Of a stretch of DNA of 6,831 bases, positions 1 to 6,743 are shown in pieces (positions within the stretch are counted from its first letter, which is position 1; each line of letters starts with the position of its first letter). The position numbers and the translations under genes are program-made. This stretch comes from an uncultured Collinsella sp. (GTDB lineage: Bacteria > Actinomycetota > Coriobacteriia > Coriobacteriales > Coriobacteriaceae): positions 1 to 6,831 of the forward strand of contig UQID01000041.1 in the NCBI GenBank assembly GCA_900541045.1. Direction: 5' to 3'. The notes under the pieces are model-generated. The model saw only the letters and a program-made list of their open reading frames with translations. It was not told the DNA's origin and did no database searches.

Positions 1-1
1 G

Positions 2-922
2 GCCCAGCTTGAGCAGATGCGGGCCGAGGCCGATGCCGAGGTGGTTGCCGCCCGTGCCGACGCGGACGCCAAGGTTGCTGCCGCCGAGCAGGCGGCCGCC
101 GAGCAGGTCGCGCAGGTCAAGAGCGAGTCCGCCGCGGCTCTGGCTGCCAAGGCGGCGGCCGATGCCGCCGAGCTGCAGGCCACCAAGGACGCTGCTGCGG
201 CCGAGCTTGCCGGCGTGCGTGAGGCCTCTGCCAAGGAGGTGGCTGCACTGCATGCCAAGCTGGATGCCGCCGAGCTGCAGATTGAGGAAGCGCAGCTGAC
301 GGCCGAGCGCGATGCCCGTGCTGCGGCCGAGGCGGCCGATGCCGCCGTGGCCGAGGCGGAGCAGAAGCTCGCCGATACCGTCGCCGCGGCCGAGGAGAAG
401 GTTTCCGCTGCTCAGCAGGCAGCCGATGCTGCGATCGATGCCGCCCGTGCGGCCGCCGATTCTGCCGTCGAGCAAGCTGCGGTGGACGCCAGCGAGAAGG
501 TCGCCGCAGCCGCTACCGAGCGCGATGCCGCCACGCGTGCCGCCGAGGAAGCCCGTGCCGACGCCGACGCGCGTATCGCCGCGGCCGAGCTCGAGGCGGG
601 GGAGCGCATTGAGCAGGAACTCGCCGCCGCCACGGCCACGCACGAGCACGAGCTCGAGGCCGTCCGCGCGGAGATGCAGCAGCGCTTGGCCTCGTTGGCG
701 CACGAGCTGGAGCAGGCCGAGCGCGATCGCGCCCGTGCCGAGCGCCGTGCCGAGGGCAACAGCCTGTCGCGCTATCTGTTGGCCCGCCTGCGCGGCGAGG
801 CTGGCGAGCTGGCTGCGGGTGCCGAGGGCGACGCGGGTGCCGCGACCGATGCCGCGCCTTCTGCAAAGGATGCCGCCGACGCCGCCGACACTGCGCTTTC
901 CGCAAGGGACGACGACAAGTGA
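2..922 (+). CDS. Alanine-rich coiled-coil protein, 5' truncated by the window edge
   Basis: The frame is open from the first bases to a TGA at 920-922, giving 306 visible residues; the true start is upstream of the window. From the Met codon at 17 onward, 114 of 301 residues are Ala, mixed with Glu, Asp, Lys, Arg and Gln and almost free of Pro and Gly until about visible residue 250. This is the composition of a long, continuous alpha-helical coiled coil. A short less regular segment follows (SLSRYLLARLRGE, around 764-802), then an Ala/Asp/Gly-rich tail ending in DDDK. No membrane helix, cysteine or enzymatic motif is visible, so the visible part is probably soluble and structural or scaffolding. 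Its stop overlaps the start of the signal peptidase gene, so the two are probably co-translated. I do not recognise a family; low-complexity resemblance to TolA- or DivIVA-like coils is not evidence of homology. Reading frame is certain, function unknown. Confidence 0.85.
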   Translation, partial: AQLEQMRAEADAEVVAARADADAKVAAAEQAAAEQVAQVKSESAAALAAKAAADAAELQATKDAAAAELAGVREASAKEVAALHAKLDAAELQIEEAQLTAERDARAAAEAADAAVAEAEQKLADTVAAAEEKVSAAQQAADAAIDAARAAADSAVEQAAVDASEKVAAAATERDAATRAAEEARADADARIAAAELEAGERIEQELAAATATHEHELEAVRAEMQQRLASLAHELEQAERDRARAERRAEGNSLSRYLLARLRGEAGELAAGAEGDAGAATDAAPSAKDAADAADTALSARDDDK

Positions 923-1626
923 TGAAGCACGTGCTTCGTGTGATCAACGTGCTGGCGACCATGGTGATCCTGGTCGCCTTTGTGGTGCTGCTGCGCACGG
1001 TGTTCACGCCCGCCGGCGAGATTCCCACCATCATGGGCTACGGCTTTATGCGCACGCTGACCGGCTCGATGGAGCCGGCGATTCCCGTGCATTCGTTTAT
1101 CGTCGTCGATACCGACAACAGCCAGGTCTACCAGGTGGGCGATATCATCACCTTCCATTCGTCCGATGACGCGCTGGAGGGTTCGCTCAACACGCACCGC
1201 ATCGTATCCGTGGAGGCTGCGTCCGACGGCTCGCCGGTCTACCACACCAAGGGCGATGCCAATCCGGTCGAGGACGTCGCGCCCGTGTCCGCCGCCGATG
1301 TGGTGGGCCGCGTGGTCTTTGTCTCGGCAGGCCTGGGCGTGGTGGTGTCGCTGCTCACCAATCCGCTGCTGTTCTTTCCGTTCATCGTGGTGCCGTTGAT
1401 TGTGCTGCTGGTGCTCGAGATTCGCCATATGGTCAAAACCACACAAGAGGTGGCACGCGCCGAGGACGAGGCCGCCCTGCGTGCTGCCGTGGAGCAGATT
1501 CGCGAAAAGCGTCGTAGCGAGCAGGAAGGCCAGGACGACGCTAAGGAGCAGAGCGACGGCGAGCATACTGGGGGAAGTGTGGAAACCGACCCCGGCGCCC
1601 TAGACGATTCCAACCGATCGGCATAG
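922..1626 (+). CDS. Signal peptidase I, SipW/archaeal (Ser-His) type
   Basis: Membrane protease that removes signal peptides from exported proteins on the outer face of the membrane. Numbering from the ATG at 922 (234 residues): helix 1 at about 7-28, then the catalytic-serine box LTGSMEP (Ser49). NTHRIV supplies His92 where bacterial-type enzymes have Lys, which marks the SipW/ER/archaeal branch. The conserved TKGDAN box follows (Asp112), and helix 2 lies at about 148-165. The remaining 70 or so residues form a charged Glu/Lys/Arg/Gln-rich cytoplasmic tail with helical, coiled-coil character, longer than catalysis needs. The ATG overlaps the preceding stop (TGATG), implying translational coupling. 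A GTG one codon earlier (919) is an alternative start and sits 9 nt after AAGGGA (904-909), against 12 nt for the ATG. SipW of Bacillus subtilis processes the biofilm proteins TasA and TapA; no such substrate gene is visible here. Family call strong, substrate unknown. Confidence 0.93.
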   Translation: MKHVLRVINVLATMVILVAFVVLLRTVFTPAGEIPTIMGYGFMRTLTGSMEPAIPVHSFIVVDTDNSQVYQVGDIITFHSSDDALEGSLNTHRIVSVEAASDGSPVYHTKGDANPVEDVAPVSAADVVGRVVFVSAGLGVVVSLLTNPLLFFPFIVVPLIVLLVLEIRHMVKTTQEVARAEDEAALRAAVEQIREKRRSEQEGQDDAKEQSDGEHTGGSVETDPGALDDSNRSA

Positions 1627-1663
1627 CTCTTCAGTGCCTTTCGTCCCTGCAAATTGGACGCCC

Positions 1664-1690
1664 GTAGATGTTCCGAATCGTCTGCTTTTT
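1664..1690 (+). terminator. Weak intrinsic terminator after the signal peptidase gene
   Basis: GTAGATG (1664-1670) can pair with CGTCTGC (1679-1685) around an 8-nt loop. The stem has seven pairs, two of them G-T wobbles, and is followed at once by five T residues (1686-1690). Its place 38 nt after the signal peptidase stop and just before a promoter-like element suits the end of the coiled-coil/signal peptidase transcription unit. The stem is weak, so read-through is likely. Confidence 0.4.
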
Positions 1691-1704
1691 CATACCAATA
1701 TTCG

Positions 1705-1713
1705 TGCTACAGT
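1705..1713 (+). promoter_or_regulatory. Extended -10 promoter candidate for the transporter gene
   Basis: TGCTACAGT reads as an extended -10 element: TG, one base, then TACAGT (4 of 6 matches to TATAAT). It lies 39 nt before the ATG at 1752, in a locally AT-rich gap. The -35 region at the usual spacing is only a T-run (1685-1690), which an extended -10 can tolerate. The T-run is shared with the preceding terminator-like hairpin, so termination and initiation signals are packed together. Confidence 0.45.
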
Positions 1714-1751
1714 TTGAGCGCTTTGTTGCCAATTGATTTCGGGGGAGTGGA

Positions 1752-2774
1752 ATGGAGCAGGAGCGCTCAGCGCAGCGTGCACGCAAAAAGGCTTCGGTAC
1801 CGATGACGGCGGCGTCCGATTTTGTCGTGCCCGAGGGAACTGACGAGCTCAGCCGCAGCACCCGCCGTGCATGGCGCGAGCGCCTCAACGATGCGTCGTC
1901 GCGCAAGATGATTACGGGCGTTCTGGCCACGCTGGCGGGCGGTTCGTTTTGGGGTTTTTCGGGCACCAGCGCGAGCTTCCTGTTCGATACTTATCACGTT
2001 GATACCCTGTGGCTTATGAGTGTGCGCCAGATTCTCGCCGGCCTGCTCTTTATGGCCGTGGTGGTCACGCGCGATCGCGAGCGTCTGGTTAGGCTCTGGA
2101 CCACGCCCGCCGACCGTAGGCAACTGCTGCTTTTTACCGCTTTTGGCCTGCTGTTCAACCAGTTCTGCTATCTTTCGGCCGTGCGTCTGACCAATGCCGG
2201 AACCGCGACGGTGCTCCAGTGCCTGCAGCTGGTCATCATCATGGGTTACGCCTGCGTGGTCGATCGCCGCATGCCGCGCGCTCGCGAGACGATCGGCATT
2301 GGTCTGGCCCTCGGTGGCACCTTTTTAATCGCTACCGGCGGCGATCCGACCAGTTTGAGCATATCGCCGCTTGGTCTGGTCGCAGGCCTTATGTGTGCGG
2401 TTAGCGCAGCCTGTATGGCGGTGATTCCCGCCAAGATTCTGCCCGAATACGGCAGCCCCATCGTTACAGGCTCTGCCATGCTCACAGCGGGCGTGGTCTC
2501 GTGCGTCTTCGTGCAGCCGTGGGCTCATATGCCGGCGCTCGATGCTGCCGGTATCGAGGCGCTCGCGGTGTTTGTGGTCATTGGCTCGTTTTTTGCCTAC
2601 ATGCTGTATATGCAGGGCGTTAAGGACATCGGCTCGGTGCGTGCGAGCCTCATCGGAACCGTGGAGCCGGTCTCGGCGACCATCACCAGCGCCGTTATGC
2701 TGGGCACGGTATTTTTGCCGACCGACTTGATTGGCTTTGCCATGATTATCGTGATGATGTTCCTGACGGTATAG
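1752..2774 (+). CDS. EamA/DMT-superfamily transporter, 10 membrane helices
   Basis: Inner-membrane carrier of the drug/metabolite transporter superfamily; such proteins move amino acids, metabolites or drugs, and the substrate cannot be read from the sequence. The 340 residues contain two EamA-type halves of five helices each, at about 53-78, 84-106, 123-144, 149-169, 180-196, 205-225, 236-255, 267-287, 297-320 and 323-340. Family-like features are the glycine-rich first helix (GGSFWGFSGTSASF) and the second-half signature IGTVEPVSATITS (301-313). A hydrophilic, charged N-terminal extension of about 50 residues precedes helix 1, which is long for the family. The chosen ATG is supported by GGGGGAG at 1741-1747, four bases upstream; Met18 and Met53 are internal alternatives with less support. 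The protein stops abruptly at the end of helix 10 with no charged tail. A preceding promoter and the gaps on both sides suggest its own transcription unit. Confidence 0.93.
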   Translation: MEQERSAQRARKKASVPMTAASDFVVPEGTDELSRSTRRAWRERLNDASSRKMITGVLATLAGGSFWGFSGTSASFLFDTYHVDTLWLMSVRQILAGLLFMAVVVTRDRERLVRLWTTPADRRQLLLFTAFGLLFNQFCYLSAVRLTNAGTATVLQCLQLVIIMGYACVVDRRMPRARETIGIGLALGGTFLIATGGDPTSLSISPLGLVAGLMCAVSAACMAVIPAKILPEYGSPIVTGSAMLTAGVVSCVFVQPWAHMPALDAAGIEALAVFVVIGSFFAYMLYMQGVKDIGSVRASLIGTVEPVSATITSAVMLGTVFLPTDLIGFAMIIVMMFLTV

Positions 2775-2799
2775 CTTACGCCGCTGCCTAGACGGACAC

Positions 2800-2830
2800 G
2801 GTGTTGCACCACAATTCCGCGAATTGGTGC
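2800..2830 (+). other. Imperfect inverted repeat with two alternative hairpins after the transporter gene
   Basis: GCACC (2806-2810) and AATTC (2813-2817) pair with GAATT (2821-2825) and GGTGC (2826-2830) around a CGC loop. This gives ten pairs with a 2-nt bulge (AC, 2811-2812). CACC (2807-2810) could instead pair with GGTG (2800-2803) in a smaller hairpin. No T-tract follows, so this is not a standard intrinsic terminator. It could limit transcription from the transporter gene, protect its mRNA 3' end, or serve as a protein-binding site upstream of the next promoter. Confidence 0.4.
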
Positions 2831-2843
2831 CTGCATCTGGAGT

Positions 2844-2872
2844 TTAACTGACGATGCCAAATATGTCATAAA
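2844..2872 (+). promoter_or_regulatory. Candidate promoter for the DUF4012 gene
   Basis: TTAACT (2844-2849, 4 of 6 matches to TTGACA) and CATAAA (2867-2872, 4 of 6 to TATAAT) are 17 nt apart, with TG extending the -10 at 2864-2865. They lie in the most AT-rich stretch of the window (about 2841-2900), 41 nt before the DUF4012 start codon. Neither box is strong and nearby registers are possible, so the exact position is uncertain. Confidence 0.35.
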
Positions 2873-2901
2873 CTAATAGCGTTATTGACTTTTAGTATTG
2901 C

Positions 2902-2912
2902 GAGGACTCCTC
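2902..2912 (+). promoter_or_regulatory. Ribosome binding site of the DUF4012 gene inside a small inverted repeat
   Basis: GAGGA at 2902-2906 is a good Shine-Dalgarno match 7 nt before the ATG at 2914 and fixes that start. The whole element reads GAGGACTCCTC, a perfect inverted repeat. GAGG could pair with CCTC around a 3-nt loop and partly hide the ribosome binding site, although four pairs alone are only marginally stable. Confidence 0.6.
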
Positions 2913-2913
2913 T

Positions 2914-5253
2914 ATGGCTGGTAACCACTTTAAGAACGGCGACGGCGAGCGCCCTGCAGTTCCGCCGTGTTCAAATGGGACTGGAAACGCTGACGTACCG
3001 AGTGGATCCAGCCAAAACGGTGCTGGCAACCATACGTCTCCGGGCGAAACGGCGATGTTTGCCGCTCTGTACGAACAGTCTCAAAAGGCAAAACAGGCTG
3101 GTCGCGTAGGCAGGCAGGCATTTCCGGGCGGGGCGGGCTCTGCGGCTTCGTCGGCCGGGGTCCGTCCGGCGCCAACGGGCGGTGCAAATGTCGCCGGCTC
3201 CACTGGCCCCGCTAACAACGCTCATCGCGCCCACAACGCCGGCCCCGTCAACTCTGCCAATCCCGCCAATAGTGCTTCTTCTGCTGGAGACGCAGGGCTT
3301 ACGGGTAACCTAGGCACTATCTATACGGGCGCTTCCGAAACCGGCACGTTTGCCCGTCTCAATGACGACGGTGCCGAGTTTAAGGGCTCGGGCTCTAAAG
3401 AAGATTATTACGATTTTGGCTTGAACTACGGCGGTGATTCCTCGACGAGCCCGACCTCGAACGGCCTGGTTCGCCATCGCCATCGCAAGGGCGAGCGCAA
3501 GAAGCGCCGCGTTGCAGCCGTTGTCGCTGTCATCGTCGCGGTGGTTCTTGTCGCTTTTGGCGTGAGTGGCTTCATGCTGTTTAACTCGGCAAAAACCGTG
3601 AAGAGCCAGGCAAAGGAAACAGTCGAGATCGTCGGCGGCCTTAAGGACAAGGTCACGTCGGGCGATTTTTCGACCCTGCCCGACGATGCGAAAAAAATTG
3701 ACGAGCTCTGCAGCAGCATGAAGAAGGAGACCTCGAGTCCGGTGTGGACGATGGCTTCGTTCATTCCGGTGTACGGCGGCGATATTAACGCCGCCCGCAC
3801 CATGGTCGACGCTCTGTCCGATGTTTCGAGCGGCGCGCTGGTCCCCATGGCCGATAATCTCGCTCAGGCAACGCCCGGCAAGCTGTTCCAGGACGGGACA
3901 ATCAACGTGTCCGCGCTGCAGGCGGTCGCCGATTCGCTCTCCGATAGCTCGAAGGCGTTCAAGAGCGCCAACAAAAAGGTGCAGGGTATTGGCGATACGC
4001 ATATCGCCCAGGTGACTGAGCTGGTCGATAAGGCAAAGGACGGCTTTGCCACCCTGGACGGTGTAGTCGACGCGGCAGAGAAGATTGCCCCCGTTCTGCC
4101 CCAGATGCTCGGCGCCAATGGCCAGACGCGCAACTATCTTTTGTATGCCATGAACAACGTCGAGATTCGTGCTTGCGGCGGTTTTGGTGGTTCGCAAGGT
4201 TTGATTTCAGTTACCGATGGTCAGATGTCGATTGGCGAGTTTGTTCCCCGCATTGGACTCAGCGAGGATGAGGCAGTCGAGAGCGTCGACGAAGAGGATG
4301 AGGCACTGTTCGGCAACCACAGTAACCTGTACAACTCGGGCAATACCTATTCACCCGATTGGCCCCGCAACTCGCAGCGTGTCGCCGCGCTGTGGAAGTC
4401 CCAGTATGGGCAGGACGTTGATGGCGTCGTCGGCATCGATCCTGTGTTCTTGCAGTACCTGCTGGGCCTTGTCGGTAATGTCTCGCTGCCCGATGGTACG
4501 GTCGTCGACGGTACCAACGCGGCGAAGGTTCTCATGCACGATGTGTATTGGAACTATCCGGTCGAAGAATCGGACGGCATCTTTGCGTCTGTTGCCAGCG
4601 CCGCCTTCGACAAGATTCTCGGTGGCATCGGTGACGTCGACGTTACGAAGCTTGTCGGTGCATTCGAGCGCGGTGCCGAAGAGGGCCGTCTGATTGCTTG
4701 GATGAGAAACGATGACGAGCAGAATGCCATCAAGGAGACGGGCATTGACGCTTCGCTGCCCGATCCGGATGATCCGAGTGCCGATCCCGTTGCCGGCGTT
4801 TACTTTAACAACCTGAGCTTCTCCAAGCTCGACTGGTATCTGAACGCCGACACGCAGATTGGCCAGGGCGTGAAGAACGGCGACGGCACGTGCTCCTATC
4901 GCATCACCGTTACCCTGACGAACATCATGACGCAGGAGGAGGCTGGCAAGCTGCCCGACTACGTTGCGGCGGGCGCATCCGATGCCGCGCGTGACGACGA
5001 ACGCCTGAATGTCTCAGTGTTTGCCCCGACGGGCGGCAACATCAGTGACCTTACGGTTGAGGGCACCCAGTTTGGTCTTGGCGCCGCTACGTGGCATGGA
5101 ATCCCCTTCTATTCGGGCACCGTTGACCTGCATGCTGGCGAGACGACGACGATCACGTATACGCTGACCACGTCGGCCGAGGCGGGGGACAAGCCGCTTA
5201 CGCTGCGTCAGACTCCTACATGCCAGGCGGCTCGCGACAGCGCGTCGGCGTAG
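2914..5253 (+). CDS. DUF4012-domain membrane protein
   Basis: 779-residue type II membrane protein. Residues 1-190 are hydrophilic and low in complexity (Asn, Ala, Gly, Ser, Pro), with repeated NSAN/NPAN-like units around 100-125. A basic stretch (RHRHRKGERKKRR) leads into one strong membrane helix at about 200-223, so the N-terminus should be cytoplasmic and residues after 223 extracytoplasmic. A helical linker follows to about 395, then the DUF4012-type domain from about 400. NYLLYAMNNVEIRACGGFGG and VDGVVGIDPVFLQYLLG (from 503) match the usual pattern of that family (NNAELR-x-GGF and VDGVxxIDP), followed by LPDGTVV. The tail, to 779, is Thr/Gly/Ala-rich and beta-like. DUF4012 proteins are common near surface-polysaccharide and envelope genes, but no biochemical activity is assigned that I can rely on. 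The start is supported by GAGGA 7 nt upstream. A terminator lies 38 nt after the stop. Confidence 0.9.
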   Translation: MAGNHFKNGDGERPAVPPCSNGTGNADVPSGSSQNGAGNHTSPGETAMFAALYEQSQKAKQAGRVGRQAFPGGAGSAASSAGVRPAPTGGANVAGSTGPANNAHRAHNAGPVNSANPANSASSAGDAGLTGNLGTIYTGASETGTFARLNDDGAEFKGSGSKEDYYDFGLNYGGDSSTSPTSNGLVRHRHRKGERKKRRVAAVVAVIVAVVLVAFGVSGFMLFNSAKTVKSQAKETVEIVGGLKDKVTSGDFSTLPDDAKKIDELCSSMKKETSSPVWTMASFIPVYGGDINAARTMVDALSDVSSGALVPMADNLAQATPGKLFQDGTINVSALQAVADSLSDSSKAFKSANKKVQGIGDTHIAQVTELVDKAKDGFATLDGVVDAAEKIAPVLPQMLGANGQTRNYLLYAMNNVEIRACGGFGGSQGLISVTDGQMSIGEFVPRIGLSEDEAVESVDEEDEALFGNHSNLYNSGNTYSPDWPRNSQRVAALWKSQYGQDVDGVVGIDPVFLQYLLGLVGNVSLPDGTVVDGTNAAKVLMHDVYWNYPVEESDGIFASVASAAFDKILGGIGDVDVTKLVGAFERGAEEGRLIAWMRNDDEQNAIKETGIDASLPDPDDPSADPVAGVYFNNLSFSKLDWYLNADTQIGQGVKNGDGTCSYRITVTLTNIMTQEEAGKLPDYVAAGASDAARDDERLNVSVFAPTGGNISDLTVEGTQFGLGAATWHGIPFYSGTVDLHAGETTTITYTLTTSAEAGDKPLTLRQTPTCQAARDSASA

Positions 5254-5291
5254 GGTTTTTCTGGTAGCGCAGATAATCGAGTACCATTTTG

Positions 5292-5324
5292 GGGGCGGAC
5301 GGGCAATCTGTTCGCCCCTATTTT
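5292..5324 (+). terminator. Intrinsic terminator between the DUF4012 gene and glmM
   Basis: GGGGCGGAC (5292-5300) pairs with GTTCGCCCC (5310-5318) around a 9-nt loop: nine pairs, one of them a G-T wobble, with a GC-rich base. TATTTT follows (5319-5324). This is a good Rho-independent terminator for the DUF4012 gene. It ends two bases before the glmM ribosome binding site, leaving no room for a promoter between the two, so it must also lie in the glmM leader RNA and could act as an attenuator. Confidence 0.75.
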
Positions 5325-5326
5325 GT

Positions 5327-5333
5327 AAGGAGA
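5327..5333 (+). promoter_or_regulatory. Shine-Dalgarno of glmM, fixing its start at an ATA codon
   Basis: AAGGAGA is close to a perfect anti-16S match. GGAG (5329-5332) is followed by a 5-nt spacer to ATA at 5338-5340, where the GlmM reading frame begins with KYFGTDGFRG. A TAA in the same frame at 5326-5328 excludes an upstream start, and no ATG, GTG or TTG lies between them. The initiator position is therefore ATA as the sequence stands. Confidence 0.75.
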
Positions 5334-5337
5334 GCGC

Positions 5338-6668
5338 ATAAAGTACTTTGGCACCGACGGCTTTCGCGGCGAGGCCAACGTTGGACTGACGGTAAAGCAC
5401 GCTTATAAGATCGGCCGCTTTGCGGGCTGGTATTACGGCGCCAACCGCGGGACCAAAGCACGCGTGATCGTGGCAAGGACACGCGTCGCTCGAGCTACAT
5501 GTTCGAGGCGGCGCTGGTGAGCGGCTTGGTCGCGAGCGGCGCGGACGCCTACATGCTGCACGTGATCCCGACGCCGGGCGTGGCGCATCAGACCGTGGAG
5601 GGCTGCTTCGATTGCGGCATCATGATCAGTGCGAGCCACAACCCGTTTTGCGATAACGGCATTAAGCTCGTCAACAGCGACGGCTTTAAGATGGACGAGG
5701 ACGTGCTGGAGCTCATCGAGGACTATATCGATGGCAAGAGCGAGGTGCCGCTGGCTATGGGCAACCACATCGGTGCCACGGTCGACTACATGCAGGGCCG
5801 CAACCGCTACATCGCCTCGCTCATCGCTAGCGCGAACTTTTCGCTGCAGGGCGTCAAGATCGGTCTCGACTGCGCCAACGGCTCGGCATCCTCGGTGGCC
5901 AAGCCGGTGTTCGACGCGCTGGGTGCCGACGTGCGCGTGATTAACGCCGCGCCCGATGGTTTTAACATCAACGTTGACTGCGGCTCCACGCATATGGAGC
6001 GTCTGCAGCGCCACGTGGTGGAGCAGGGCCTGGACGTTGGCTTTGCCTACGACGGCGATGCCGACCGCTGCCTGGCCGTGGACGAGCGTGGTCGCGTGGT
6101 CGACGGCGACCAGATCCTGTATGTGTGCGGCGTGTACCTGAACAAGCACGGTCGCCTTTCGGGCGGTACCGTGGTGCCGACGATCGCCAGCAACTTTGGC
6201 CTGGTCAAGTCGCTGGAGCTTGCCGGTCTAAGTGCCGTGACCAGCGGCGTGGGCGACCGTCATGTGTATGCCAAGATGCGCGAGGGCGGCTACAGCCTGG
6301 GCGGCGAGCAGACGGGCCACACGATCTTTGGTGATATCGAGCGCACGGGCGACGGCATTATGACCTCGCTGCGCGTGATGGAAGTGATTCGTGCCGAGCG
6401 CGAGACGCTCTCGCAGCTCACGGCTCCGTGCAAGCTACTGCCGCAGGCTCAGGTTGCCGTACGCGTGGCGGATAAAGACGCCGCGCTGGGCAACATGGGC
6501 GTGCAAGCCGCCATCGCCGAGGCCGAGGCGTCGCTGGCGGGCGAGGGCCGCGTGCTGGTGCGCAAGAGTGGAACCGAGTCGGTGATTCGCGTTTTGGCCG
6601 AAGCTCCCGACCAGGCAGCTGCCGACGTCGCCATGAAGCGCATCGCCGCGGCGCTGGAAGCTCTATAG
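5338..6668 (+). pseudogene. glmM: Phosphoglucosamine mutase GlmM, frameshifted and with ATA at the start position
   Basis: Converts glucosamine-6-phosphate to glucosamine-1-phosphate in the cytoplasm, feeding UDP-GlcNAc for peptidoglycan. The N-terminus (KYFGTDGFRGEANVGLT) reads in one frame from 5338 to GTG at 5470-5472. Restoring one G there (GTGGCAAG to GTGGGCAAG) recreates the family motif VGKDTR and joins the frame ending at TAG 6666-6668. The repaired protein has 443 residues, normal for GlmM. In repaired numbering: phosphoserine loop ISASHNP (Ser100), metal-binding DGDADR (Asp239, 241, 243), sugar-binding GGEQTGH (322-328) and phosphate-binding RKSGTES (409-415). All catalytic residues are intact. 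The first ATG in the second frame (5499) would drop 54 residues including TDGFRG and has no ribosome binding site, so a functional short form is unlikely. Since glmM is normally essential, a sequencing or assembly error is more likely than true decay, unless another copy exists. Identity is near certain; the state of the gene is not. Confidence 0.92.
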
Positions 6669-6696
6669 TTACGCGGTTTTACCAAACCGCGTAACT
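6667..6696 (+). terminator. Strong hairpin starting in the glmM stop codon, no T-tract
   Basis: GTTACGCGGTTT (6668-6679) pairs perfectly with AAACCGCGTAAC (6684-6695) around the 4-nt loop TACC. A further A-T pair (6667/6696) makes 13 pairs. The stem begins inside the TAG stop (6666-6668). No T-run follows on either strand, so it is not a classical terminator. It may pause RNA polymerase or block 3' exonucleases, with termination occurring at the next hairpin. Confidence 0.45.
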
Positions 6697-6743
6697 GCTC
6701 GACGCTGCAAACGGCCCTAAGCGGCAATCTGACGTTCAATTTC

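Noticed and set aside
312..1169. Long forward open frame overlapping both the coiled-coil and signal peptidase genes, and a 9-299 frame beside it
   Set aside because: The products are Pro/Arg/Ser-rich with no domain, which is typical of the off-frame reading of GCC/GCG-rich alanine codons. The overlapped genes have clear signatures.
772..1566. 264-residue open frame on the minus strand opposite the signal peptidase gene
   Set aside because: It is antisense to a gene with intact catalytic motifs, is His/Arg-rich without family features, and has no ribosome binding site or gap of its own.
1642..1660. CGTCC/GGACG inverted repeat as the signal peptidase terminator
   Set aside because: It has only five pairs with a 9-nt loop and no T-tract; the hairpin at 1664-1690 is the better candidate.
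2885..2898. TTGACT (2885-2890) and TAGTAT (2893-2898) as promoter boxes for the DUF4012 gene
   Set aside because: They are only 2 nt apart, and a -10 at correct spacing from TTGACT would fall on the ribosome binding site, so they cannot act together.
3310..4197. 295-residue minus-strand open frame opposite the DUF4012 gene
   Set aside because: It is the antisense shadow of a GC-rich gene with recognised motifs; the product resembles no family and has no start signals.
5433..6149. 238-residue minus-strand open frame opposite glmM
   Set aside because: It is rich in His, Val and Ala, as expected from antisense reading of GC-rich codons, and lies over conserved GlmM catalytic regions.
5499..6668. 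A shorter GlmM starting at ATG 5499
   Set aside because: The family's N-terminal KYFGTDGFRG and VGKDTR segments are present just upstream in an adjacent frame behind a strong ribosome binding site, while 5499 has none. The gene is better described as frameshifted.
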